Counted from the stretch's first letter, positions 6,842-15,557 are shown. The stretch: 43,469 nt of DNA from Sphaerotilus uruguayifluvii (GCF_013294065.1 NZ_JABSNM010000029.1:1-43469); one strand, 5' to 3'. Notes: a model not told the origin generated them from the letters alone. Translations and numbers: made by a program.

Positions 6842-9145
6842 TCAGAAATCCCGCTTGGCCCGGGCCAGCAGCGAGACCACGTCGTTCGAGACCTGCGAGA
6901 AGGCCGAGCCCGGACCGATCAGCGGCTCCGGGTCGACGGTGCGCCCGTGCTGGGCGCGGCGGGCCACGTCGCCGGCGATCTGGTGGAACTGCGCGTGGCG
7001 CTCGATCAGCTCGGTGAACAGCGGACGCGATCCCCAGCGCTGTCCGCCTGCGCCGTGCAGCCAGCGGCCCAGGGTGCAGGCGTCGTCGCGGCAGGCCGTG
7101 TCGGCGTCGATGGACTCCTGGCCGGCCAGCGCCTTGCGCAGCTTCACCTTCCAGCCCCGATGCGCCTCGATCGCCTGGTCGAAGTCGAAGCCGCCGCCGG
7201 GCCGATCCGTGCCGGAAAGGTCCGGCGCCTCGGCGACGCCGTCGGGCAGCTTGAAGCGCGAGACCTCCTGCGCCAGCGCGTCGGCCTGCGTGCGCATCGC
7301 CGTGGAGGCGGCGGCCGTCTGCTCGACCAGCGCGGCGTTCTGCTGCGTCGCGCTGTCGAGCTCGTGCACCGACTCCCCGATCTGCTCGATGCCGATGCTC
7401 TGCTCGCGCGCCCCGGTGGCGATGTCCTCGAGCAGCTCGTTGACGCGGCGCGAGGAGTCGACGATGTGGCGGATCGACTCGCCGGCCTGGCGCACGACCG
7501 CGGTGCCGGTCTCGACCTGCGCGACGCTGGTGCCGATGATGCGCTTGATCTCCTGCGCGGCCTGCGCGCTGCGCTGCGCCAGCGTGCGCACCTCGCCGGC
7601 GACGACCGCGAAGCCGCGGCCCTGCTCGCCGGCGCGCGCGGCCTCCACCGCGGCGTTCAGCGCCAGGATGTTGGTCTGGAAGGCGATGCCGTCGATCGTG
7701 CCGATGATGTCGCTGATGCGTGCCGACGAGCCGCGGATGCCCTCCATCGTCTCGACCACCGTGCCCATGACCCGGCCGCCCTCGGTCGCGGCGGCGGCGT
7801 TGTCGCGGGCCAGGCGCGAGACCTCCTCGGTGTGCGCCGAGGTGTTCTTCACCGTCACCGAGATCTGCTCCATCGCGGCGGCCGACTGCTGCAGGTTGTG
7901 CGCCGAATGCTCGCTGCGCTGCGACAGGTCGTGCATGCCGTCGGCGATCTCGGCGCTGGAGTGAACGATGTCGTGGCTGGCCGTGCGCACGCTGCTGACC
8001 ATGTGGCGCAGCGCATGCTGCATGTCGCGCAGGTCGAGCATCAGCGCGGCCGCCTCGTCCTTGCCCCAGGGCGAGGGCGAGGTCGTCAGGTCGCCCTCGG
8101 TCATCGCCTTCAGGTGGCGGCGCGTCTCCCTCAGGCCGCCGTTCATCACCAGGAAGAAGCAGTGGAAGAGGTAGAGCGCCGAGCCCAGGCTGACCAGCAT
8201 CGCCACGCCGACCGCCAGCTCGGCGTGCAGCTTGTCGGTGGCGCGCTGCTCGAGCATGCGCTCGAGCCAGTCCAGCAGCGTTCCCTGGGACTGCTGCATC
8301 AGCGAGATGGCGCTGGCGGTGGCGGCCTTCGCCTGCGCCTCCTGCCCCGGCCGGGAGGCCAGCGCATGGGCCTGCTCCAGGCTGGCGAGCAGCTCGTCGG
8401 CGCGGGACGGGCCCTTGAGCTCCGGGATCAGCGGCAGCGTCTTGCCCAGTGCCGCGCGCAGCTCCTCCAGGTGGTGGCCGGCCAGCAGCGAGGCGTCCTG
8501 GGTGACGCGTGCCTCGATGCCCTCGCGCCGCGCGTGCAGCGCCAGGCGCTGGATCTGGTCGGTCAGATCCGGCATGCGCACCAGCGCCGTGTCCATCAGG
8601 TAGTAGGTCGCCGCCTCCGGGTCGAGCGCGAGGTTCGAGCTGTCGAGCGTGCTGCTGACCAGTGCGTCGATCTGCTCGATCAGCGTGTCATGCGCGGCGA
8701 TGTCGTCGCGGCCGCGCAGCGCATCGACCTGCTGCTGCAGCCCCGCCAGCACGCGCTCCTCGACGAAGGGCTGGCCGGCGGGCTGGGCCGAGCGCAGCGT
8801 GTCGAGCGAGGTCTTCAGACGCGAGAGCAGCGCGCTCCGGTCCTGGCCGGCCGTCGCCAGGCCGCGCAGCTCGAGGGCCTGGGCCTGCGTGGCGGTGACC
8901 ATCTTGAGGAAACGGGTGCCGTCGGCCTCGCGCCGGGTGAACGTGAGGCTGTCCATCTCGCTGCTGAACCAGGCGGTCGACACGACCGCCAGCGGCATCA
9001 CGAAGCAGGTGCTGACGATCAGGGCCTTGCTGCGGAAGCCCAGGCGGCGGAACAGCCGCACGCCCGGGGCCCAGGGGCCGTGATGCGAGAAGAAACCGGA
9101 AGACGAGGCCGATACTGCCGAGCCGCCGCGGGAAAAGGCTGACAT
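6842..9145 (-). CDS. Methyl-accepting chemotaxis protein with C-terminal CZB zinc-binding domain
   Basis: A 767-residue inner-membrane chemoreceptor. Membrane helix 1 is near residues 39-60 and helix 2 near 315-340 ([20 protein letters not shown]); between them lies a large, mostly helical periplasmic sensor domain. The signalling tip motif ([19 protein letters not shown]) follows, and a chemoreceptor zinc-binding domain sits at about 665-740 with its H-x2-W, C-x-LG-x-WL and H-x2-FH ligand pattern. CZB domains sense zinc or oxidants such as hypochlorite in other bacteria. The start at 9145 has AAGGAG upstream. It lies 108 bases after the FmdB-type gene and may or may not belong to that operon. 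Confidence 0.93.
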   Translation of the reverse strand: MSAFSRGGSAVSASSSGFFSHHGPWAPGVRLFRRLGFRSKALIVSTCFVMPLAVVSTAWFSSEMDSLTFTRREADGTRFLKMVTATQAQALELRGLATAGQDRSALLSRLKTSLDTLRSAQPAGQPFVEERVLAGLQQQVDALRGRDDIAAHDTLIEQIDALVSSTLDSSNLALDPEAATYYLMDTALVRMPDLTDQIQRLALHARREGIEARVTQDASLLAGHHLEELRAALGKTLPLIPELKGPSRADELLASLEQAHALASRPGQEAQAKAATASAISLMQQSQGTLLDWLERMLEQRATDKLHAELAVGVAMLVSLGSALYLFHCFFLVMNGGLRETRRHLKAMTEGDLTTSPSPWGKDEAAALMLDLRDMQHALRHMVSSVRTASHDIVHSSAEIADGMHDLSQRSEHSAHNLQQSAAAMEQISVTVKNTSAHTEEVSRLARDNAAAATEGGRVMGTVVETMEGIRGSSARISDIIGTIDGIAFQTNILALNAAVEAARAGEQGRGFAVVAGEVRTLAQRSAQAAQEIKRIIGTSVAQVETGTAVVRQAGESIRHIVDSSRRVNELLEDIATGAREQSIGIEQIGESVHELDSATQQNAALVEQTAAASTAMRTQADALAQEVSRFKLPDGVAEAPDLSGTDRPGGGFDFDQAIEAHRGWKVKLRKALAGQESIDADTACRDDACTLGRWLHGAGGQRWGSRPLFTELIERHAQFHQIAGDVARRAQHGRTVDPEPLIGPGSAFSQVSNDVVSLLARAKRDF

Positions 9146-9253
9146 CGGATGGAGCTCCTTGCAGGACAGGCGCCGGCCTGACCGCATGTCTCCGGCGCGA
9201 CAGCATCATCGGCAGAACTGCCGGATCCGGTCGCTCGATAAGCACGGTCTGTC

Positions 9254-9487
9254 CTATCTCACCTTGGCCTTCTCGGCGGCGCTGTAGTGGCTGAAGTGGC
9301 CTTCCTTCTTCGCCTGGCGGCGGTTCTCGGCGATCAGGCCGGGAATGCGCGCATGCGGCGCGATGCGCGAGACGGCCTTGTCCAGCGTGGTCGAGCCGCA
9401 GCCCGGGCAGGTCGGCACGGTGCTGGATCGCACCAGCAGCTCGAAGTCGGCGCCGCAGGCGGGGCAGTGGTAGTCGTGGATCGGCAT
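9254..9487 (-). CDS. FmdB-type zinc-ribbon protein
   Basis: A 77-residue protein with the short FmdB-like zinc ribbon: CPACGADFELL, then CPGCGSTTLDKAVSRI, so the four cysteines form two C-x2-C knuckles. The tail is basic. Members of this family were annotated as putative regulators of formamidase and amidase; the molecular role is not settled. It lies 19 bases after nifO with a GGAG ribosome site, so it is probably the last tightly linked gene of the hemoglobin-dra operon. Confidence 0.9.
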   Translation of the reverse strand: MPIHDYHCPACGADFELLVRSSTVPTCPGCGSTTLDKAVSRIAPHARIPGLIAENRRQAKKEGHFSHYSAAEKAKVR

Positions 9488-9506
9488 GGTGATCTCCGTG
9501 GGAGCG

Positions 9507-9932
9507 TCAGAGGGGGACGGTGGAGCAGGTGCGCGCCGGCGCGGTGCAGCCCTCGCCGGCGGCCGGGCCGGTCGGCGACAGGCCGACCCAGGCCTCGACC
9601 GCGGCCGGGTCGAAGCCGACCAGGCGGCTGCCGCTGTCCTGGCGCTGCATCAGCGGGCGGCGGATCAGCAGCGGCTCGGCCAGCAGCAGCGCCAGCGCCT
9701 GCTCCGGCGCCAGCCGCTCCGGCACGATCTCGCCGTCACGCACCCGCGGCGCGGCGCGGTTGAACCAGTCGGCCACCGGCAGCGGCGCGAGGAAGTCGAG
9801 CAGCGCGGCCTCGGTCCAGGGCTCGGCCAGCAGGTCGCGGCGCTCGAGCTCGTGGCCGGCGGCCTGCAGCGCCGCGCGCTGGCGCGCGTTGCCGCCGCAG
9901 CCGGGCTTCTCGTAGAAGGTGATGCGGGTCAT
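9507..9932 (-). CDS. nifO: ArsC-like nitrogenase-associated protein NifO
   Basis: A 141-residue protein of the arsenate-reductase-like nitrogenase-associated family (NifO type). It begins with a thioredoxin-like strand and the motif EKPGCGGNARQ with Cys12 at the place of the ArsC catalytic cysteine. A later segment LLIRRPLMQRQDS matches the ArsC substrate-binding region (RRP). The last 20 residues add two cysteines. In Azotobacter, nifO sits near nifB and nifQ and influences molybdenum or nitrate use. Here it follows the rhodanese-ankyrin gene by 40 bases. Confidence 0.88.
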   Translation of the reverse strand: MTRITFYEKPGCGGNARQRAALQAAGHELERRDLLAEPWTEAALLDFLAPLPVADWFNRAAPRVRDGEIVPERLAPEQALALLLAEPLLIRRPLMQRQDSGSRLVGFDPAAVEAWVGLSPTGPAAGEGCTAPARTCSTVPL

Positions 9933-9972
9933 GCACGGACTCCCGTGGGCAAGGCAGGACGGGGCGGGCCGC

Positions 9973-10785
9973 TCAGGCGGCCCGGCGCGTGGCCGCGCGC
10001 AGCAGGCGCAGGCACTCGACGGTCGCGGCCATGTCGAGCGCGCTGAAGTCGTCCTGGCTGCGCCGCAGCGGGTCGGCGCCGAGGTCGAGCAGCGTGGCCA
10101 CCACCTCGGCCTTGCCGGCCGAGGCGGCGTACATCAGCGCGGTCGCGCCGGTCAGGTTGGCCTGCTCGAGCGGCACGCCGCGCGCGACCAGCCGGCGCAC
10201 CAGCGCGGTGTCGCCGTTCACGCAGGCCAGCCACAGCGCGTTGTTGCCGTCATGGTTGACCGCGTCGGGCGCGACGCCGAGATCGAGCAGCGCCTCGGCC
10301 AGATCGGCGCGGCCGCGCCAGGCGGCGTGCATCAGCGGCGTGTTGCCGTGCGCCGCGGGCTGGCCCGGCCGGGCGGGATCGAAGCCCTCGGCCGCCAGCC
10401 ACAGCGCCAGCGCCGCCGGCACCGTGCCGCCGGCCTGGGGCAGCAGCTGCAGCGGCGGCTGCGGGCCGAACAGCCGGCCCTGCGGGTCGAGCGCGCTCCA
10501 GCCGTCGATCAGGTCGGCGACCTCGCGGAAGCCGAAGTCGGCGAACATCGCCGCCCAGGTCTGGCTGGCGTGGCCGCGGTAGCAGTAGATCAGCACCGGG
10601 CGGCTGCGGCGCTCGCGCATCAGCAGCGCCTCGTGGTTGCGGCCGTCGAGCCGCACGCTGCCGGCGAGGTGGCCGAGCGCGTGGTGGCGCTCCTCGCGGG
10701 CGTCGAGGATCAGCGCGTCCGGGCGGGCCTGCAGCCAGTCGCGGGCCTGGGCCGGGCTCAGGCGCAGGAAGGTGCGTTCAGTCAT
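9973..10785 (-). CDS. Rhodanese domain-ankyrin repeat fusion protein
   Basis: A 270-residue cytoplasmic protein. Residues 5-105 form a rhodanese domain with active-site loop YCYRGHASQ (Cys68), expected to carry a persulfide. Residues 155-265 form about four ankyrin repeats (GNTPLMHAAWRGRADLAEAL; GATALMYAASAGKAEVV). The ankyrin part probably holds a protein partner for sulfur delivery. A rhodanese gene (rhdN) also accompanies nifO and nifQ in Azotobacter. The start codon overlaps the end of the nitroreductase gene by 8 bases (ATGACTGA), so translation is likely coupled. Confidence 0.9.
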   Translation of the reverse strand: MTERTFLRLSPAQARDWLQARPDALILDAREERHHALGHLAGSVRLDGRNHEALLMRERRSRPVLIYCYRGHASQTWAAMFADFGFREVADLIDGWSALDPQGRLFGPQPPLQLLPQAGGTVPAALALWLAAEGFDPARPGQPAAHGNTPLMHAAWRGRADLAEALLDLGVAPDAVNHDGNNALWLACVNGDTALVRRLVARGVPLEQANLTGATALMYAASAGKAEVVATLLDLGADPLRRSQDDFSALDMAATVECLRLLRAATRRAA

Positions 10786-12445
10786 CGAGGTCTCCGTTCG
10801 GGCGCGGCAGGCCCGGGTCGTGCGGCGGGGTGTCGACGATGCGCGGGTCGTGCAGCGGCACGCCGACGGTGAAGTGGTAGACCGACTGCAGCGGCGCCTG
10901 CGCGGCCTCGGGCGGCGCGATGCCGACCAGCGCATGCAGCGTGTCGTCGAAGAAGCAGCCGATGCCGGTGCCGCGCAGACCGGCGGCCTCGGCCTCGAGG
11001 TACAGGCGCTGGCCGATCAGGCCGGCTTCCTGCAGCCGCGTGCGGTAGGCCCAGGGCCCGGGCAGCGGCTGGAACTCGGCCAGCAGCGCGAACGCGACCG
11101 CCGCGTCGGAGCCGAGCGCCTGGTGGCAGTCGATGGTGCGCAGCGTGCCGGCCAGCGCCGGATGGGCGGCGAGCCGGCGCAGCGCCAGCCCGGCCGGCGC
11201 GCCGTCGACCTCGGCCCAGTCCAGCGGCGCGCCGAGGCCGTGGCCGAGCCGATCGTGCAGCCGCTCGAGCGCGCCGTCGCCGCGGCCGAGCAGGTAGGCG
11301 CCCGGCGCCACGCCCTCGACCCGGTGCGCGAACACCAGCAGATGCACCCGCGCCGGCCCCGGGTGCAGGTCGAAGCCCGGATCGGCCGGATCGAGCGCCT
11401 GCAGCATCGACCACAGCGCGGCGGCCTCGATGCGGGAGCGCGCGTCGAAGCGCTGCGCGCTGCGGCGCTGGCGGATCAGGCGCGCGGCCGGCTGCGGCTC
11501 GGCCGCGGGCCGGGGCAGCGCCGGGTCGAGGGCCGGCGCGGTCTGCGGGCCGGGCGGCACCGCGGCGGGCGGGCGGCTGGCCACGGCGGCCGCATCGATC
11601 ACCGGCCAGCGGTACATCGGATGGCGGTCCAGGCGGCTGGCGGTGCCATGCCAGGCGCAGGCGCCCGGCGCCGTCCAGTGCCAGAAGGCGTCATCGCCCG
11701 CCGGGCCGGCCGGGGCGTCCGCGGCGGCGGGCAGCAGCTCGAACAGCGCCTCGGCCTCCTCGCGCTCGGCGCGGCCGAAGTCCTCGTCGCGGTCGAGTCC
11801 GAGCAGCGCGGCCAGCCGTGCCGAGCCCTCGTCGAGCCGCTGCAGCCGCCAGCCCAGCAGCGCCGCGGCGAAGCGCAGCGCGCCGATCGCGTGGCCGGTG
11901 TCGAGCTGCACGTAGCGCCAGGCGCGCTCGCCGTATTTCCACGCCTCGCGCCAGGCGACGCTGGAGAGCGCGACGAAGGCCCGCGGCGCCGCCCCGGCCG
12001 CGGGCGCAATCGAGGCGCGCCGCTCCAGCCGGTGCTCGCGCGGCGCGTAGTGATGCAGGCCGTCGGGCAGGTCGGGCAGGCCGCGGCACAGGATCCAGCC
12101 CTCGGTCGGATGCAGGTTGCCGCTCGAGGGGTTCATCCGCACCGCCCAGCGGTCCGCTCCGGCCTGCTTCCACGCCGACAGGCCGAGCGAGAGCTCGAGC
12201 AGCCGGCCCAGCGCCGCGCGCGACAGCGGCTGCGCCGCGACCGCGCCGGGGCGCAGCACCTGCGGCCAGTCGCCGGCCGGATCGGCGCCGCCCAGCGGCA
12301 GCCCGTGGACGGGCGCGCCGTCCCAGCGCCGGAACGGATCGGGCTGCGCCTCCCAGTCGAGCGTCTCGGGCCCGGCCGCCCAGCGCGAGGGCAGGGCGTG
12401 CTTGGTGCGCTGGTGGTAGTCGTCGATCGTCGTCATCGGGTTCAT
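10778..12445 (-). CDS. Double nitroreductase / SagB-type flavin oxidoreductase
   Basis: A 555-residue protein with two nitroreductase-like halves. The first carries the FMN-binding motif RMNPSSGNLHPTEGW near residue 105. The second begins near 325 with RLIRQRRSAQRFD and ends with EAGLIGQRLYLEAEAAGLRG and GIGCFFDD, the conserved tail of this fold. SagB-type members oxidise azolines in peptide modification, but no peptide or cyclodehydratase gene is nearby, so the substrate here is unknown. The ATG overlaps the draG stop (ATGA) and the 3' end overlaps the rhodanese gene, so it is embedded in the dra operon. An FMN-dependent redox role tied to nitrogenase control is inference. Confidence 0.85.
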   Translation of the reverse strand: MNPMTTIDDYHQRTKHALPSRWAAGPETLDWEAQPDPFRRWDGAPVHGLPLGGADPAGDWPQVLRPGAVAAQPLSRAALGRLLELSLGLSAWKQAGADRWAVRMNPSSGNLHPTEGWILCRGLPDLPDGLHHYAPREHRLERRASIAPAAGAAPRAFVALSSVAWREAWKYGERAWRYVQLDTGHAIGALRFAAALLGWRLQRLDEGSARLAALLGLDRDEDFGRAEREEAEALFELLPAAADAPAGPAGDDAFWHWTAPGACAWHGTASRLDRHPMYRWPVIDAAAVASRPPAAVPPGPQTAPALDPALPRPAAEPQPAARLIRQRRSAQRFDARSRIEAAALWSMLQALDPADPGFDLHPGPARVHLLVFAHRVEGVAPGAYLLGRGDGALERLHDRLGHGLGAPLDWAEVDGAPAGLALRRLAAHPALAGTLRTIDCHQALGSDAAVAFALLAEFQPLPGPWAYRTRLQEAGLIGQRLYLEAEAAGLRGTGIGCFFDDTLHALVGIAPPEAAQAPLQSVYHFTVGVPLHDPRIVDTPPHDPGLPRPNGDLDD

Positions 12446-13404
12446 GGCCGCAGGGCTCGCATCTCCCGTGCCAGCGCCAGCAGCGCGACGGTCTGGTCGG
12501 TGATGTCGCGCAGCACCTGCGGCTGCAGCCGGCGCAGCCAGCGCGCCGGCAGCGCCCGGGCGCCGCAGCGCGCGCCGGCGAGCAGGCCGACCAGCGCGCC
12601 GGTGGTGTCGGCATCGTCGCCCTGGTTGACCGCCCGCACCACCGCGCTCTCGAAGTCGGGCTGCGTGGTCAGCGCGTGCAGCACCGTCTGCACCGTGTCG
12701 ACCACATAGCCGCTGGCACGGCCCGGCCAGGGCTCGAAGCGGAAGGCGCGGTGCGTGTCGGCCCACTGGCGCGCCATCGCGTCGATCTCCGCGCCGGGCG
12801 CGCCGAGCAGCTGCGCCTGCGCGAGCCGGCCCAGCCCGACCGTGGCCTGGTCCGACAGCGGGTGGTGGTGCGTCAGGCGCGCCTGCGCGATGGAGAGCGC
12901 CTGCATCGCCGCGTCGTCGCCCAGCGTGACCAGCAGCACCGGCAGGTTGCGCATCAGCGCGCCGTTGCCGCCGTCGCCCTCGCTGGGCGGGCCGGCGACC
13001 GAGCCGTCGCGCAGATAGCGCTGGATGCCGCGCCGGCAGGTGTTGCCGCAGTCCACCGGCCTGCCGCGCCACCAGCGCACGAAGGCGTCGCCGACGGCGC
13101 GCGGCCAGAGCCCGGCCTCGTCCCGGCCGTCGGCATGGCGCGCCAGCGTCCCGGCGCCGCAGGCCAGCAGCGCCTCGCCCAGCGCCAGGCTCATCGTGGT
13201 GTCGTCGGTCACCTGGCCGGGCGCGAGCCGGAGCCAGCCGCCGCCGACGATCTCGCGGTGCACGCCGTGGCGCGCCTCGATCTCGCGCGGGCGCAGGAAC
13301 TCGACCGTCGCGCCGAGCGCGTCGCCGAGCGCCAGGCCCAGGTAGGCGCCCAGCGCGCGGTCGAGCAGCTCGGGCAGTCCGGGCAGGGGTGTCGGGGCAG
13401 GCAT
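12442..13404 (-). CDS. draG: ADP-ribosyl-[dinitrogen reductase] glycohydrolase DraG
   Basis: A 320-residue enzyme that removes ADP-ribose from NifH arginine and so reactivates nitrogenase. Family signatures are GLALGDALGATVEF near the N-terminus, the metal-binding TDDTTMSLALGE, GGNGALMRNLPV in the middle, and the second metal motif NQGDDADTTGALVGLLAGA. These supply the di-manganese ligands. It starts 11 bases after draT and overlaps the nitroreductase start by four bases. Length and motif set are those of true DraG. Confidence 0.96.
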   Translation of the reverse strand: MPAPTPLPGLPELLDRALGAYLGLALGDALGATVEFLRPREIEARHGVHREIVGGGWLRLAPGQVTDDTTMSLALGEALLACGAGTLARHADGRDEAGLWPRAVGDAFVRWWRGRPVDCGNTCRRGIQRYLRDGSVAGPPSEGDGGNGALMRNLPVLLVTLGDDAAMQALSIAQARLTHHHPLSDQATVGLGRLAQAQLLGAPGAEIDAMARQWADTHRAFRFEPWPGRASGYVVDTVQTVLHALTTQPDFESAVVRAVNQGDDADTTGALVGLLAGARCGARALPARWLRRLQPQVLRDITDQTVALLALAREMRALRP

Positions 13405-13415
13405 CGGCGCGGTCC

Positions 13416-14264
13416 TCAGAGGCCGTCTCGCACGACGACCTCGTGGTCGCCGCCCAGCGCGAGCACCTCCTGCTCGCCCTGCAGCACCTGACCGGGCAGC
13501 AGCCCCGGCCAGACCAGCAGCTTGCACAGCGGCACCTGCACCTCGAGCAGGCGATCGCCGAAGCAGCCGGCCTCCTCGGGCGACAGGCTGAAGGAGACGA
13601 TGTTGTTGAGCCGCAGCGTGCAGCGCCGGTCGGCCAGCCGGCCGGCGACCACCTGCTCCTCGCAGCGGTTGCTGCCCCGCCACAGGCGCAGATGCCGCGG
13701 CGTGAGGCCCGGCCCCGGCGGGCCGAAGCGCGCGAGCATCCACTGGCCGAAGGCCTGCAGCAGGTCGAGCTGCTGGTGGATGTTGTTGCCGTGGTGGCGG
13801 CTGGTGGCCTTCTCCTCGAGATAGGCGATCCAGGCCGGCGAGGGAAAGCGCCCGAGCGGCGCGCGGTGGAAGACCGGCACCAGCCCGAAGCGGCTCTCGA
13901 CCCAGCCCTTGAGCACCGCGCCGGCCGGGCCGCTGGAGTCCATGCCCCAGCCCTGCAGCAGCTTGCGCCAGCTGCTGCGCCAGCGGCGCTGCTCGGCCGG
14001 GCCGAGCCCGCCGAGCTCGTGCGCGGCCGGGCGGCGCAGCCCGAAGGCGATGTCGAGGTAGTTCACGAAGATCTCGCGCGCCTCGGCGGCGCTCTCGCAG
14101 CGCCCGAGCAGCGCGAACAGGCCCGGATGGCTCGGCCGCACGCCGGCGATCGCCAGCGTGGCCGGCGGGTCGGCGTTGAAGGCGGTCGAGGCCAGCAGCG
14201 GCGCGGGCACGCCCACCAGGTTGGTGGTGTACCAGCGGTGCGGCTGGACCGGCTCGTCGCTCAT
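13416..14264 (-). CDS. draT: NAD+-dinitrogen-reductase ADP-D-ribosyltransferase DraT
   Basis: A 282-residue enzyme that uses NAD+ to ADP-ribosylate NifH at Arg102 and switches nitrogenase off. Family features are WYTTNLVGVP near the N-terminus, ATSRHHGNNIHQQLDLLQAFG, the LWRGSN strand, and NNIVSFSLSPEEAGCFGD. It is encoded divergently from nifH, with draG directly after it, the usual DraT-DraG order. In other bacteria DraT responds to ammonium via PII proteins and AmtB; no glnB or amtB gene lies in this window. Confidence 0.96.
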   Translation of the reverse strand: MSDEPVQPHRWYTTNLVGVPAPLLASTAFNADPPATLAIAGVRPSHPGLFALLGRCESAAEAREIFVNYLDIAFGLRRPAAHELGGLGPAEQRRWRSSWRKLLQGWGMDSSGPAGAVLKGWVESRFGLVPVFHRAPLGRFPSPAWIAYLEEKATSRHHGNNIHQQLDLLQAFGQWMLARFGPPGPGLTPRHLRLWRGSNRCEEQVVAGRLADRRCTLRLNNIVSFSLSPEEAGCFGDRLLEVQVPLCKLLVWPGLLPGQVLQGEQEVLALGGDHEVVVRDGL

Positions 14265-14293
14265 CGCTGCGGGCAGGGCGTCGGTCCGTGCGC

Positions 14294-14890
14294 TCAGACC
14301 GGACGGTTCTCGTACAGGTTGCGCACCGGGCCCATCGTCGCCACGCCTTCCTCGTAGGTGATCTTCGGGAAGCTGGCGCTGAAGCCGGCGGCCTTGTCGG
14401 CGATCGCGTCGGTCTTGCCGGCGGTGTCGAGCTTCTTCAGGTCGCCCTTCTCGAGGTAGAGCAGCTCGAGCAGCTCGTTGTAGACCGTCGCCTCGTCGAT
14501 CGGCAGGATGTGGAAGGTCGCGCCGCCGTACTCGCAGACGTACTTCTTGCTGATGTCGATGTTGTCGACGAAGAAGAAGTACTTGCCGGTCGGCGAGAGC
14601 AGGTCGCCGAGCACCTCGGCGACGAGCTTGAGGTACTCGAAGCTCAGCAGGAAGCCGGCCAGGAACTCGATGGTCGGCTCGCCGGCCCGGGCGGTGGCGA
14701 TGATCTGGTCGCTGCTGATCTCGGGCGGACGCGCCTCGTCGGCCAGCTTGGCCGGGAACTTCAGCGCGATGTCGCCGCGGAAGCCGTAGCGGCCGGCCTT
14801 CTTCGTCGGCGCCTTCAGCACGCTGTTGACGAGCCGGCCCTCGGCTTCGAGGCGGGCGAATGCGGTGTCGGTGATCGAGAGGGTGCTCAT
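14294..14890 (-). CDS. Uncharacterised protein between truncated hemoglobin and DraT
   Basis: A 198-residue soluble protein that I cannot name. It has an even, well-folded composition with a central stretch FLLSFEYLKLVAEVLGDLL, then KYFFFVDNIDISKKYVCEYG and PIDEATVYNELLELLYLEKG. There is one cysteine, and no signal peptide or clear cofactor motif. The start at 14890 (MSTLSITD) is chosen because GTGAGG lies upstream and the longer reading is low-complexity. Its position between a heme protein and DraT suggests a role in the same switch-off response, but this is guilt by association. Confidence 0.8.
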   Translation of the reverse strand: MSTLSITDTAFARLEAEGRLVNSVLKAPTKKAGRYGFRGDIALKFPAKLADEARPPEISSDQIIATARAGEPTIEFLAGFLLSFEYLKLVAEVLGDLLSPTGKYFFFVDNIDISKKYVCEYGGATFHILPIDEATVYNELLELLYLEKGDLKKLDTAGKTDAIADKAAGFSASFPKITYEEGVATMGPVRNLYENRPV

Positions 14891-14954
14891 CGTGAGGCTC
14901 CTGTGGGTGACGGTGGGGGAAGGAAATCGGTCGAGCCGGGCGGGCATCGGGCGG

Positions 14955-15500
14955 TCAGTCGACGCGGGGACCGGCGTCGGGCGCAGCCGCCGAGGCGTGG
15001 GTCGGCGGCACCTGGTGCGGCGCGACCTCCATCGGCCGGCCCGGGTGCGGGCGCGACTGGCCGCCCGACTCGGTGTTGCGGATGAAGTCGGCGACCTTCC
15101 AGAAGGCTGCGTCGAGGTCGGCGCGCAGCGCGGCGTCCTCGCAGGCCACGGCCAGCGCTTGGCGCATGCAGGCCATCCAGGCGTCGCGCGCGGCCTCGTC
15201 GATGTCGAAGGGGTGGTGGCGCCGGCGCAGCATCGGCGCGCCGCGCGAGGGCGTGTAGCGCTTCGGTCCGCCCATCCACTCGCTCAGGTAGTCGACCAGC
15301 ACGCGCTTGGTCGCCGTCAGGTCGGGCTCGTGCATCGCGCGGATCGTGCGGGCGTCCTCGCGGGTGTCCATCGCCCGGTAGAAGGCGTCGACCAGCCGCA
15401 CCACCGCGTCATGGCCGCCCAGGCGCAGGTAGTGCGGATTCGGGGCGGGCGCCTGCGGGGCCTGCTGGGCCTGTGTGGGGTTTGTCGGGCTCGGCTGCAT
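14955..15500 (-). CDS. Truncated hemoglobin, group II type
   Basis: A 181-residue protein whose core (about residues 23-130) is a 2-on-2 globin. It shows HYLRLGGHDAVVRLVDAFYRAMD, then LSEWMGGPKRYTPSRGAP, then the proximal-histidine region RRRHHPFDID with tryptophan in ARDAWMACM. The N-terminal 22 residues and C-terminal 40 residues are Pro/Ala-rich extensions. Such proteins bind oxygen or nitric oxide. It is the first gene of the run leading to draT-draG and is divergent from nifH, so an oxygen-handling or sensing role near nitrogenase is plausible. The start follows a good AGGAAGG site; 15524 is an alternative. Confidence 0.92.
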   Translation of the reverse strand: MQPSPTNPTQAQQAPQAPAPNPHYLRLGGHDAVVRLVDAFYRAMDTREDARTIRAMHEPDLTATKRVLVDYLSEWMGGPKRYTPSRGAPMLRRRHHPFDIDEAARDAWMACMRQALAVACEDAALRADLDAAFWKVADFIRNTESGGQSRPHPGRPMEVAPHQVPPTHASAAAPDAGPRVD

Positions 15501-15512
15501 GAGGCCTTCCTC

Positions 15513-15528
15513 TGCAACCACCATGCCT
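15513..15528 (-). promoter_or_regulatory. Possible sigma-54 promoter for the hemoglobin-dra operon
   Basis: The minus strand reads AGGCATGGTGGTTGCA, close to TGGCACG-N4-TTGCA and very like the nifH promoter on the opposite strand (TGGCATGGCGGTTGCG). The problem is position. Transcription would begin near 15502, only two bases before the hemoglobin ATG at 15500 and past its ribosome site, giving a leaderless message. Within 15501-15812 the other regulatory signals I see are the NifA site and the nifH promoter; an AT-rich patch lies at about 15610-15650. Confidence 0.35.
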
Positions 15529-15557
15529 GCCCGTCCAGGGCGGCAGGCGCCGGCGAT

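Noticed and set aside
9160-9175. GG-N10-GC element upstream of the CZB chemoreceptor
   Set aside because: Four mismatches to the sigma-54 consensus and the start site would fall past the ribosome site.
10778-12445. Peptide-modifying (thiazole/oxazole) biosynthesis cluster around the SagB-like protein
   Set aside because: No cyclodehydratase, YcaO protein, leader peptide or exporter is nearby; the context is draTG and nif.
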